DNA of 7,433 nucleotides from Bacteroidia bacterium. GTDB taxonomy: Bacteria; Bacteroidota; Bacteroidia; NS11-12g; UBA955. The notes beneath the pieces were generated by a model. The model saw only the letters and a list, made by a program, of their open reading frames with translations, did not search any database and had not been told where the DNA came from. Location: assembly GCA_023228875.1 (NCBI GenBank), contig JALOAG010000037.1:1-7433 (forward strand). The letters run 5' to 3'. The stretch's first letter is position 1. Every line of letters starts with the position of its first letter. Made by a program: the position numbers and the translations under genes. Positions 1 to 5,618 of this stretch are shown piece by piece.

Positions 1-1
1 T

Positions 2-523
2 AGTGGAGTTTATTCCAATGTAGCTGAAAAAGTTATAAGGCATATGCAACAACAATTTCCTTTACTTTCTTATAGGGTTTGGGAGTTGTCTTGGCTTAAT
101 GAATTTTTCAATCACCAACTATCGCATAATTATATCTTTTTAGAAGTAGAGAAAGATGGAGTGGATTTTGTTTTCTCATCCCTAATAGACGAAATGCCAG
201 GCCAAATACTACTAGAACCCAGTATTAAAGAGATAACACAATATGGCACTGATGATGGAATTATAATAAATCGTCTTATAACTGAAGCTCCAAAATCTGA
301 TGGAGAGTCTTATAAGGTGCCTTTAGAGAAACTGATAGTAGATATGTTTGCAAATAAGTACCTAAAGCTTTTTATTGGTGATTACCCTATAGCAATTGAA
401 ACAATGTTTAATAAGTATCACCTCAATCAAACTGGCATGTTGAGATATGCACGAAGAAGAAACAAAGAAGATGAACTAGTTAAGTTTATTCGAGACAACA
501 CAAAAATAAAGCTAACAGCTTAA
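2..523 (+). CDS. DUF6577 family protein (AbiEi-like antitoxin type), 5'-truncated by window edge
   Basis: The reading frame is open from base 2 to the TAA at 521-523, giving 173 visible codons. The gene almost certainly starts upstream. The ATG at 44 is internal, because the 14 codons before it continue the family pattern and it has no properly spaced ribosome binding site. Family-like blocks, in visible residue numbers, are FPLLSYRVWELSWLNEF (about 19-35), the EVEKD block (48-52), the LEKLIVD block (108-114) and RYARRR near the C-terminus (148-153). From memory of the family, DUF6577 proteins resemble AbiEi-type antitoxins, which regulate transcription and normally sit just upstream of an AbiEii nucleotidyltransferase toxin. 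The usual N-terminal DNA-binding part would lie outside the window. No AbiEii gene follows: the next 179 bp are non-coding and then an unrelated FRG gene begins. It may therefore be an orphan, or its partner may lie upstream. I am fairly sure of the family and unsure of the function. Confidence 0.75.
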   Translation, partial: SGVYSNVAEKVIRHMQQQFPLLSYRVWELSWLNEFFNHQLSHNYIFLEVEKDGVDFVFSSLIDEMPGQILLEPSIKEITQYGTDDGIIINRLITEAPKSDGESYKVPLEKLIVDMFANKYLKLFIGDYPIAIETMFNKYHLNQTGMLRYARRRNKEDELVKFIRDNTKIKLTA

Positions 524-645
524 AGTACTTTTTTTTCAGCTAACTACCAAATTACAAACTATTAGTTGATGCAATTAAAGAAAACAACGCATTAAATAAG
601 TAACTACTTAAGATATTTTTAGAAAATTATAATTGATTAATTTTA

Positions 646-674
646 TTGAAAACCAGTTTTAGGTGGCTTAGTAT
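646..674 (+). promoter_or_regulatory. Possible promoter of the FRG / sce7725-like operon
   Basis: TTGAAA at 646-651 and TAGTAT at 669-674 are separated by 17 bp. They match the -35 consensus at 5 of 6 positions and the -10 consensus at 4 of 6. They lie about 30 bp before the FRG start, in the 179-bp gap after the DUF6577 gene. The surrounding DNA is so AT-rich that chance matches are likely, so this is only a suggestion. Confidence 0.35.
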
Positions 675-702
675 TTTTATAGAGAGTAGGGTGGTAGTAT
701 AA

Positions 703-1446
703 ATGAAAAATATTACAGTTTATAATTTTCAAGACTTTCATGAAATTGTCTCTAATTACTCTGAAGAAATGATTTTTAGAGGTGTGTCACGTAAATCTTA
801 CGAACTTGTTCCTAAAGTTGGACGCAAAAGATATTTTAGTAACTCAGAAGTTAAAAGTGGCTCAACCTCGCTAGATATATATGAACAAAAGTTAATGAGT
901 GAATTTCAGAATATTGCTTTACCCTTTATTGATAATATTCCAAAATCTGAGTGGGAGTGGTGGGCTGTGGCCCAACATTATGGGCTTCCTACACGATTTT
1001 TGGATTGGACAAAAAACCCCCTTGTTGCTGCATATTTTGCAATCGAAGATTGTAATATGGAAGAGGACTGTGTTGTATATGCGAGTGCTAGGAAACAATT
1101 TGACGTAGATATTGATCTAGCTGACTACCTATCTCCGCTAGAAATTGGAGAAATTTTCTTATTTCATCCACCTCATATTGCCAAAAGGATAACGGCTCAA
1201 AGTGGCCTTTTTACGGTCCACAATAACCCAACCATACCTTTAGATAAGACAAAAATAACGCATTCAGATGATAGTAAAAAGAAGCAAGGGAGGAATTATA
1301 AAGTTGATAGAATTGTAATAGATAGGAATTTTAAAAAAGAATTTAAAAATATATTAAACTTATATGGATGGAATCAAGCTACAATATATCCAGGATTAGA
1401 TGGGGTTACAGGATATCTAGATTGGTTGACTATTGATGCTGTTTAA
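703..1446 (+). CDS. FRG domain-containing protein
   Basis: This is a 247-residue soluble protein with no signal peptide or membrane segment. The FRG domain (PF08867 type) is read from the name-giving F25-R26-G27 in an IFRGVSR context, the block AQHYGLPTRFLDWTKNP (90-106) followed by an LVAAYFA segment, RITAQSGLF (162-170) and a C-terminal IYPGLDGVTGYL (228-239). The biochemical activity of FRG domains is not established as far as I know. They occur often in accessory and phage-defence neighbourhoods. The ATG at 703 is preceded by a purine-rich GGGTGG stretch at about 688-693. The stop is 15 bp before the GTG of the next gene, which has its own strong ribosome binding site, so the two are almost certainly co-transcribed and probably work together. 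Base composition is very AT-rich, like that of the two following genes. Confidence 0.88.
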   Translation: MKNITVYNFQDFHEIVSNYSEEMIFRGVSRKSYELVPKVGRKRYFSNSEVKSGSTSLDIYEQKLMSEFQNIALPFIDNIPKSEWEWWAVAQHYGLPTRFLDWTKNPLVAAYFAIEDCNMEEDCVVYASARKQFDVDIDLADYLSPLEIGEIFLFHPPHIAKRITAQSGLFTVHNNPTIPLDKTKITHSDDSKKKQGRNYKVDRIVIDRNFKKEFKNILNLYGWNQATIYPGLDGVTGYLDWLTIDAV

Positions 1447-1447
1447 T

Positions 1448-1455
1448 AAAGGAGG
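1448..1455 (+). promoter_or_regulatory. Strong ribosome binding site that fixes the GTG start at 1462
   Basis: AAAGGAGG starts two bases after the FRG stop codon and ends 6 bp before GTG at 1462. This near-perfect Shine-Dalgarno sequence supports the GTG as the true start and points to independent, efficient translation of the second operon gene. Confidence 0.8.
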
Positions 1456-1461
1456 ATTAGG

Positions 1462-2502
1462 GTGTACGTTCCAATATTGAAAAATAGAATTATAGAGATG
1501 TCTATAGTAAAAGAATTATATGAAGTTGGTCTTAGTTCTAACACTATTCCTCTTATAGAGATTATTCAAAAGAGAACACGAAGTAATTCTAAAAAAACAT
1601 ATGTAGATGAGTTGAAGGATGTATTCTTAAACAAAAATAGTTCTTTTTTTCTTGACTTCCCAAAAATCCAAGTAACTACATCAACAACTAAATCTGTACA
1701 AGACTTTTTGACGAAAGTAAACAGGCAAAGTTCTTTTGTTAATGAACAATTTGAGCTATGCAAAAACATCAGGGGAATTATTCCAGTTTTATCTTATGTA
1801 GAAAGAGAATTAGTTAAAGTAGATGTGTTAAAAGATGATTTAAAAGTGCTTAACGATAATTTTAATAAAGTTGCCTTACGATTGACTCCAATACAACTAA
1901 ATAACTTGAGTAAGAATTCTTTATTGGATATTAATGATTATGACTATATTTTATTAGATATTGGAGAAAGTAGTCATATAAACCCAGTTTTTAAAGATAC
2001 TTACAAGCTACTAAAAGAATTAAAGCTTAGTAAATCAGTTAAAACTATTATCCTTAATTCGAATCGTCCTAAAAGTTTACTTAATAAAGATATCGTTGAT
2101 AATAAACCTATTCAAGGAATTGATAATAGCTTGCTAGAAATGTATTTTCATGAAAGGTACGGTTTCGATGGATTTGGAGATTATGCCAGTATAACTAGCA
2201 TTTTACCAACAACTGGAGGATCTATTAGTCCTGCTGGTATTTATTATTCATATAATAATAATTACTTTATAGGATTTAGAGGTAAGACACGATTATTGAG
2301 TGAGTTTAGTGAGCATATTGCTCCCTCAATTATTAAGTCACCTTATTGGAATGAATTTACCCCAGAGCACCATGAAAAATGTCCAGGCTGTCGTAAAATA
2401 AAAAATATTGCCGATGGAAAAGAGTCAGGAAGAAACCAAGGACTATGGAAGGGCATTACTATGAGTCACTATATCTACACTCTAGATGAAAAGAGTGTTT
2501 AA
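1462..2502 (+). CDS. sce7725 / beta-protein-like family protein
   Basis: This 346-residue protein starts at GTG. The N-terminus (MYVPILKNR...E, then IPLIEI at 29-34) is typical of the beta-protein (PF14350-like) and sce7725 families. I favour sce7725 because of the GFDGFGDY block (234-241) and because a sce7726-type gene lies next door; the two families are named as neighbours in Sorangium cellulosum. Short hydrophobic strands recur along the chain: IPLIEI, FFLDF (62-66), GIIPVLSY (105-112), VALRLTP (137-143), YILLDIGE (162-169) and VKTIILNSN (193-201). This spacing suggests a TIM-barrel-like fold, which is my inference. The C-terminal region has GFRGK (271-275), a His/Cys cluster HHEKCPGC (303-310) that could bind a metal, and LWKGITMSHYI (328-338). 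Function is unknown. It forms an operon with the FRG gene. Confidence 0.8.
   Translation: MYVPILKNRIIEMSIVKELYEVGLSSNTIPLIEIIQKRTRSNSKKTYVDELKDVFLNKNSSFFLDFPKIQVTTSTTKSVQDFLTKVNRQSSFVNEQFELCKNIRGIIPVLSYVERELVKVDVLKDDLKVLNDNFNKVALRLTPIQLNNLSKNSLLDINDYDYILLDIGESSHINPVFKDTYKLLKELKLSKSVKTIILNSNRPKSLLNKDIVDNKPIQGIDNSLLEMYFHERYGFDGFGDYASITSILPTTGGSISPAGIYYSYNNNYFIGFRGKTRLLSEFSEHIAPSIIKSPYWNEFTPEHHEKCPGCRKIKNIADGKESGRNQGLWKGITMSHYIYTLDEKSV
2477..2500 (+). terminator. Weak hairpin at the end of the FRG / sce7725-like operon
   Basis: The inverted repeat ACACTCT (2477-2483) and AGAGTGT (2492-2498) encloses an 8-nt loop and lies inside the last codons of the sce7725-like gene. It is followed by TTAATATAT rather than a clean T tract, so it would be a poor intrinsic terminator. 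It matters because the convergent genes leave no room for a conventional terminator. Confidence 0.3.
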
Positions 2503-2510
2503 TATATACT

Positions 2511-3380
2511 TTACTTAAAATAAACTAGATTGGGTTCAATAGGACTATTGAAAAAAGTTTGGACATCTATTGGTAAAATAGATGAGTAGTTTTCTACTAT
2601 AAAGTCCCAATTATTCTTATATGCTTGTTTAGTCAAAGCCTTAAATTTAGTATTTATGGTTCTTGGTTTATATAAATCTTCAATTAGTTCGATTTTATCC
2701 TCTTTTCTTAGTGGGATATTTTTAATGTTCTTATTTTTAAGTATCGAATTAAGGGAATGCTGAGATAAATTATTTAATTGCGAATTAGAATTAAGCAAAG
2801 GAGATTTCCTTGGAGAGCGCTTTTTAGAAAAGGTTATTTTCTTAGATCCTTTATTGTGATTGTATACCCATATACCACAATAATCTGGCACTAAAGTCAA
2901 AACCTCATTTAAAAATACAGGAGCGATAACTAAAATAACATATTCATAAACTTGTGAATAATCATTGATTTGTTTTTCAATTCTATTTAATGAATCTAAT
3001 TCTGTTTTAATCTCATAAGCGTATGATTTTCCATTAATTCGACCAATATCGACTCTGCTACTTAATATTGGCATTTCAAATAATATTGTGTCTTGGTCAC
3101 TCTTTAGAAAATCGACCAATGCATGCTTAATCACCCTTTCAGAAGGATAGTATTTTAGTAAAACAAGGTTTATTAACTTGTTTGCAATAATCTGATTAGA
3201 ATATTTATTAAATAAAGCTTCATGTTTGTGATTAAAAGCAATCTTAAGATGGTCCCATAAGATAGAATCTGTTGAAAATAGACTATAATTTTCATTAAGA
3301 TACTTAGCAGCATCTACTATTTTAGCTAAAGAGGTTGTTTTCTCAATCTCTTCTAGCAATTGCTCTTCAACCAATTTCAT
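2511..3380 (-). CDS. sce7726 family protein, predicted PD-(D/E)xK nuclease-fold
   Basis: Counted from the ATG at 3380 this is a 289-residue protein. Residues about 66-172 hold the family core: NKLINLVLLKY (67-77), then E102, RVDIG with D111, YEIK with E123 and K125 followed by TELDSLNR, Q137-x3-Y141, and a hydrophobic YVILVIAP strand (147-154). The D...ExK arrangement is that of PD-(D/E)xK enzymes, and QxxxY resembles the RecB/Cas4-type motif, so DNA or RNA cleavage is plausible but unproven. Residues about 178-220 form a Ser/Asn/Lys-rich linker, and a helical tail follows. The frame can extend to a TTG at 3398, but I prefer ATG 3380: it has AGGATAGG just upstream, and a TATAAT at 3411-3416 would place the TTG almost at the transcript's 5' end. 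Its stop lies 8 bp from that of the sce7725-like gene on the other strand. Confidence 0.85.
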   Translation of the reverse strand: MKLVEEQLLEEIEKTTSLAKIVDAAKYLNENYSLFSTDSILWDHLKIAFNHKHEALFNKYSNQIIANKLINLVLLKYYPSERVIKHALVDFLKSDQDTILFEMPILSSRVDIGRINGKSYAYEIKTELDSLNRIEKQINDYSQVYEYVILVIAPVFLNEVLTLVPDYCGIWVYNHNKGSKKITFSKKRSPRKSPLLNSNSQLNNLSQHSLNSILKNKNIKNIPLRKEDKIELIEDLYKPRTINTKFKALTKQAYKNNWDFIVENYSSILPIDVQTFFNSPIEPNLVYFK

Positions 3381-3383
3381 AAA

Positions 3384-3391
3384 ACCTATCC
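3384..3391 (-). promoter_or_regulatory. Ribosome binding site deciding the sce7726 start
   Basis: On the minus strand AGGATAGG is followed by TTTT and the ATG at 3380-3378. The spacing suits the AGGAT half of the motif. It supports this ATG over the in-frame TTG 18 bp further upstream. Confidence 0.55.
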
Positions 3392-3410
3392 TAAACAAAT
3401 AACTGCCTCT

Positions 3411-3416
3411 ATTATA
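3411..3416 (-). promoter_or_regulatory. Probable -10 element of the sce7726 gene
   Basis: A perfect TATAAT is read on the minus strand, 30 bp before the ATG at 3380. A transcript starting about 7 bp downstream (near 3404) would have a leader of about 24 nt containing the ribosome binding site. No good -35 lies at 16-18 bp; the region there is only A/T. The promoter may be weak or activator-dependent. Confidence 0.4.
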
Positions 3417-3444
3417 AAAAATATAAAATCAAAAATAAATAGTT

Positions 3445-3828
3445 TTGAGCATTAGTTTTGGTGTATGCGATTATTTACTTTACAAAACTTTACTTAAACT
3501 AATGGTGCAAAAGTATCTTGAAAATGGACTATCCGTCCCGTTTTGGAAATCAGATCCAAAATTGGGTGTTACAGTTACATTTTCTACCCCGGAAGTCATA
3601 AAGTTGTTGGAGCCTCTCAAGGGTGAAATGAGTCGTTTGGATTTACAAGAGGCAATCGGTCTTCGGGATGCAGAGCATTTTAGAAAATTTTATATAAACC
3701 CAGCACTTGAAATCAGAGTTATAGAAATGACGATTCCAAAAAAGCGCACAAGCAGTAAGCAAAGATACCGAATTAGCTCATTTGGTGAGCAAATATTGAC
3801 CACCCTTAACAATTACGATGAAGGTTAA
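3445..3828 (+). pseudogene. C-terminal remnant of a Fic/AlbA_2-type protein (Fic-like C-terminal winged helix)
   Basis: The frame encodes 127 residues from a TTG; the first ATG is at 3502 (residue 20). Residues about 24-118 match the C-terminal end of Fic proteins or AlbA_2-type ATP-binding regulators: YLENGLSVPFW, GVTVTFSTPEV, LLEPLKGEMSRLDLQEAIGL, HFRKFYINPALE and IEMTIPKKRTSSKQRYRIS. In complete relatives this winged-helix segment follows a large catalytic or ATP-binding region, which is missing here. Residues 1-20 look like random translation of AT-rich DNA. Neither the TTG nor the ATG has a ribosome binding site. I read it as a decayed fragment whose 5' part was removed by deletion or recombination, with the junction near 3500. 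A small free-standing winged-helix protein is possible but less likely. The separate fic gene at 6319 is unlikely to be its missing half, since it starts at its own N-terminus and lies beyond the ATPase gene. Confidence 0.65.
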
Positions 3829-4242
3829 TAAAAGATAAAGTGTTTTGTTAGTGTTTTTGTATGCAATTCTAGGCTAAAAGCTTATTGCAAAGATTCTTTG
3901 ATATAATAAATCCTATATAAATCTTTTCCCGAAATTAAGATGCCTTGATTGTCATAGTAATCTTCAAAGTTTTACTGTAGGTTCACAGCCTATTGTTACT
4001 GTTATTATCAATAAAATTTTGAATGGAACAACCAAAACAACTACTTAACCACCTAAAGTTCTAAAGGCTCATTATGATACTTTGAGAGCAAAAAAACGTT
4101 GGAGATGAAAAAATGTACATTCATGCCACCTGTGGAATGCAAAACTAATATGTCTGAATCTGAGAAGCAATACTCTAATATTCCTCAGTACAATAGATTA
4201 GAAGAGAGATTGCAGATTAAAATCTATACCAATTATATTGAA
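3829..4242. other. Gene-poor stretch between the Fic-like remnant and the ATPase gene
   Basis: These 414 bp hold no recognisable gene. An imperfect hairpin lies at 3862-3889: TGCAAT pairs with ATTGCA, and AGGCT with AGCTT around an AAA loop, with a 3-nt bulge. It lacks a T tract, so it is not a convincing terminator. A 49-codon ORF on the + strand (4105-4254) has a GGAG five to eight bases before an ATG-like start context, but it overlaps the end of the ATPase gene and resembles nothing I know. The rest is AT-rich with frequent stops in all frames and looks like decayed DNA. Confidence 0.5.
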
Positions 4243-5520
4243 TCAATGCTTTAAGCATCCGATTGGCACGACCAACACACCATCATCACGTCTATAGGCA
4301 AACTCTGTTGCGGTAAGGATCATCAAAAACGAGGGTTCTTTCATCTTCTTTGTATCTACCTTAGCCTTAAGTTCTAGTAAATGTTCAGCTGCTTCCTCAA
4401 TTTCCCTGGACCCTAGTTTTATTTCGATAGGAGCCCACCTTCCGTCGTTGAGGCACACTACTGTATCCGATTCTAGTCCACTTGCATCACGGTAGTGAAA
4501 GAGCTGTCCGTCAATGGCTTCTGCGTAGACTCTTAGATCTCTTGTGCAAAGGGACTCAAAGAGAAATCCAAAATATTGGAAATCTTCAAGTAACCTGGTA
4601 GGGGTAAGTCGCATCACTGCTGTTGCTATAGAGGGATCCACAAAATGTCGTTTCACTGAAGTCCTAATTGCTGTCTTGGAACGTAAAGCAGGGTTCCAAG
4701 CAGGAAGATTCTCTGTGACGAATATTCGATCCAGTGCTGTCAGATATTGACTGATTGTTTTTTCTGAAATTGTAGTATTTGCATCTCCTAGGGCAATATC
4801 ATCTCGGATTGTTCTGATGGTAGCCATCGTTGATATGTTTCTGGAATAGGAGCGCATAAGAGCTCTTACTCGAGCAGGATTTTTCTCTATATCATCAACT
4901 CGGGAAATGTCGGCATTGATGATTGCTTCTACATAATCTACTGCATGGCGTAATGCGATGCTTTGGTCATTACCAATAGAGGCAGGCCATCCTCCTCTTA
5001 CAATGGTAGAAGCTATATTTTCAATGGATAGTTGTGAAAACCCCTCAAGATTATCCTTTCCATCAAATAAAGATTTCAAAGAGATCATACCGTTTGACTC
5101 GAGAGACTCATACAAACTCATAGGACGCATCATCAGTCGAGAAATACGTCCAGTCCCAGTATGCTGTATTACATCATCCTTAGGCACTGCTGATCCTGTT
5201 AAAATAAACTGGCCTGGTTTTCCTCCCCTTTGGTCGACCATAAACCGCACAGCATCCCACAAAACGGGTGCACTTTGCCACTCATCAAGCAAGCGAGGAG
5301 TCTCTCCTTGTAAAAGTAGGGAAGGCTTTGTATCAGCTGCCATGAGGTACGAGGTAGACTTATCTGGATCTTGCATGAACAACTGGCTTTTAGAAGCTCT
5401 AGTTGAGGTTGCTGTTTTCCCACACCATTTTGGCCCTTCTACCAAAACAGCGCCACTTGAACGGAGTCTATCCTGCAAGAGTTGATCAGCAATACGCTTA
5501 AAATAGTTTTGAGTTTCCAT
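4243..5520 (-). CDS. ATP-binding protein, AAA_14 / DUF4143 family
   Basis: This is a complete 425-residue protein, close to the usual family length. The N-terminal AAA_14 ATPase domain has Walker A GPKWCGKT (29-36), Walker B RLLDEW (76-81), sensor ILTGSA (106-111) and the arginine-rich GRISRLMMRPMSLYE (124-138). GGWPA (176-180) leads into the middle helical part. The C-terminal DUF4143 region has HFVDPSIATAVM (292-303), GFLFESL (318-324), LESD with D352 and IEIKLG with E366/K368, a PD-(D/E)xK-like pattern. The role of this widespread family is not settled. The ATG at 5520 is backed by GGAGAGGAG on the minus strand. The gene stands alone with its own promoter. Sampled lines are about 45-48% GC against roughly 25-35% in the FRG and sce genes, which suggests separate acquisition. 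All key ATPase motifs look intact. Confidence 0.92.
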   Translation of the reverse strand: METQNYFKRIADQLLQDRLRSSGAVLVEGPKWCGKTATSTRASKSQLFMQDPDKSTSYLMAADTKPSLLLQGETPRLLDEWQSAPVLWDAVRFMVDQRGGKPGQFILTGSAVPKDDVIQHTGTGRISRLMMRPMSLYESLESNGMISLKSLFDGKDNLEGFSQLSIENIASTIVRGGWPASIGNDQSIALRHAVDYVEAIINADISRVDDIEKNPARVRALMRSYSRNISTMATIRTIRDDIALGDANTTISEKTISQYLTALDRIFVTENLPAWNPALRSKTAIRTSVKRHFVDPSIATAVMRLTPTRLLEDFQYFGFLFESLCTRDLRVYAEAIDGQLFHYRDASGLESDTVVCLNDGRWAPIEIKLGSREIEEAAEHLLELKAKVDTKKMKEPSFLMILTATEFAYRRDDGVLVVPIGCLKH

Positions 5521-5525
5521 GAATA

Positions 5526-5537
5526 CTTCTCCTCTCC
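5526..5537 (-). promoter_or_regulatory. Ribosome binding site of the ATPase gene
   Basis: On the minus strand this reads GGAGAGGAGAAG, with AGGAG centred about 10 bp before the ATG at 5520. It confirms that start. Confidence 0.75.
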
Positions 5538-5546
5538 TTCTAATGT

Positions 5547-5575
5547 ATTATAACTTGTACTTCCGATAATATCAA
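5547..5575 (-). promoter_or_regulatory. Sigma-70/A promoter of the ATPase gene, overlapped by a repeat
   Basis: On the minus strand TTGATA (5575-5570) is the -35 and TATAAT (5552-5547) the -10, with a 17-bp spacer. They match consensus at 5 of 6 and 6 of 6 positions. The predicted transcript starts near 5540 and gives a leader of about 20 nt. The nearest 14-bp repeat (5559-5572) covers half of the -35 and most of the spacer, so a protein bound there should block RNA polymerase. Confidence 0.75.
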
Positions 5576-5618
5576 CATTTTACTTCCGACAATATTGCTA
5601 AACCACTTCCGATAATAT
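5559..5618 (-). repeat. Three direct repeats of ATATTATCGGAAGT with a 23-bp period
   Basis: On the minus strand the unit ATATTATCGGAAGT occurs at 5618-5605 and 5572-5559 exactly, and at 5595-5582 with one change (ATATTGTCGGAAGT). Starts are exactly 23 bp apart, while the 9-bp spacers (plus-strand CAACATTTT and TGCTAAACC) are unrelated. Conserved boxes with unconserved spacers point to protein-binding sites, not to slippage. The same phase has a weak further trace at 5628, where plus-strand ACTTC recurs. Because the first box lies in the -35/spacer of the ATPase promoter, the array is best read as an operator, perhaps for autoregulation. Confidence 0.85.

Noticed and set aside
509..536. Possible terminator after the DUF6577 gene (AAGCT-AAC-AGCTT followed by eight T)
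   Set aside because: The stem is only 5 bp and the T tract starts 7 nt after it, so the geometry of an intrinsic terminator is not met.
4247..4259. Palindrome ATGCTTTAAGCAT at the end of the ATPase gene
   Set aside because: Only 6-bp arms around one base, no loop for a hairpin and no T tract; likely chance overlap with the last codons.
4958..5485. 175-codon plus-strand ORF opposite the ATPase gene
   Set aside because: It is the antisense shadow of a well-supported AAA_14/DUF4143 gene, has no family resemblance and no ribosome binding site.
5559..5618. Reading the 23-bp repeats as a CRISPR array or plasmid iterons
   Set aside because: Units are only 14 bp with 9-bp gaps, far below CRISPR dimensions, and no replication gene is nearby; the overlap with a promoter favours an operator.
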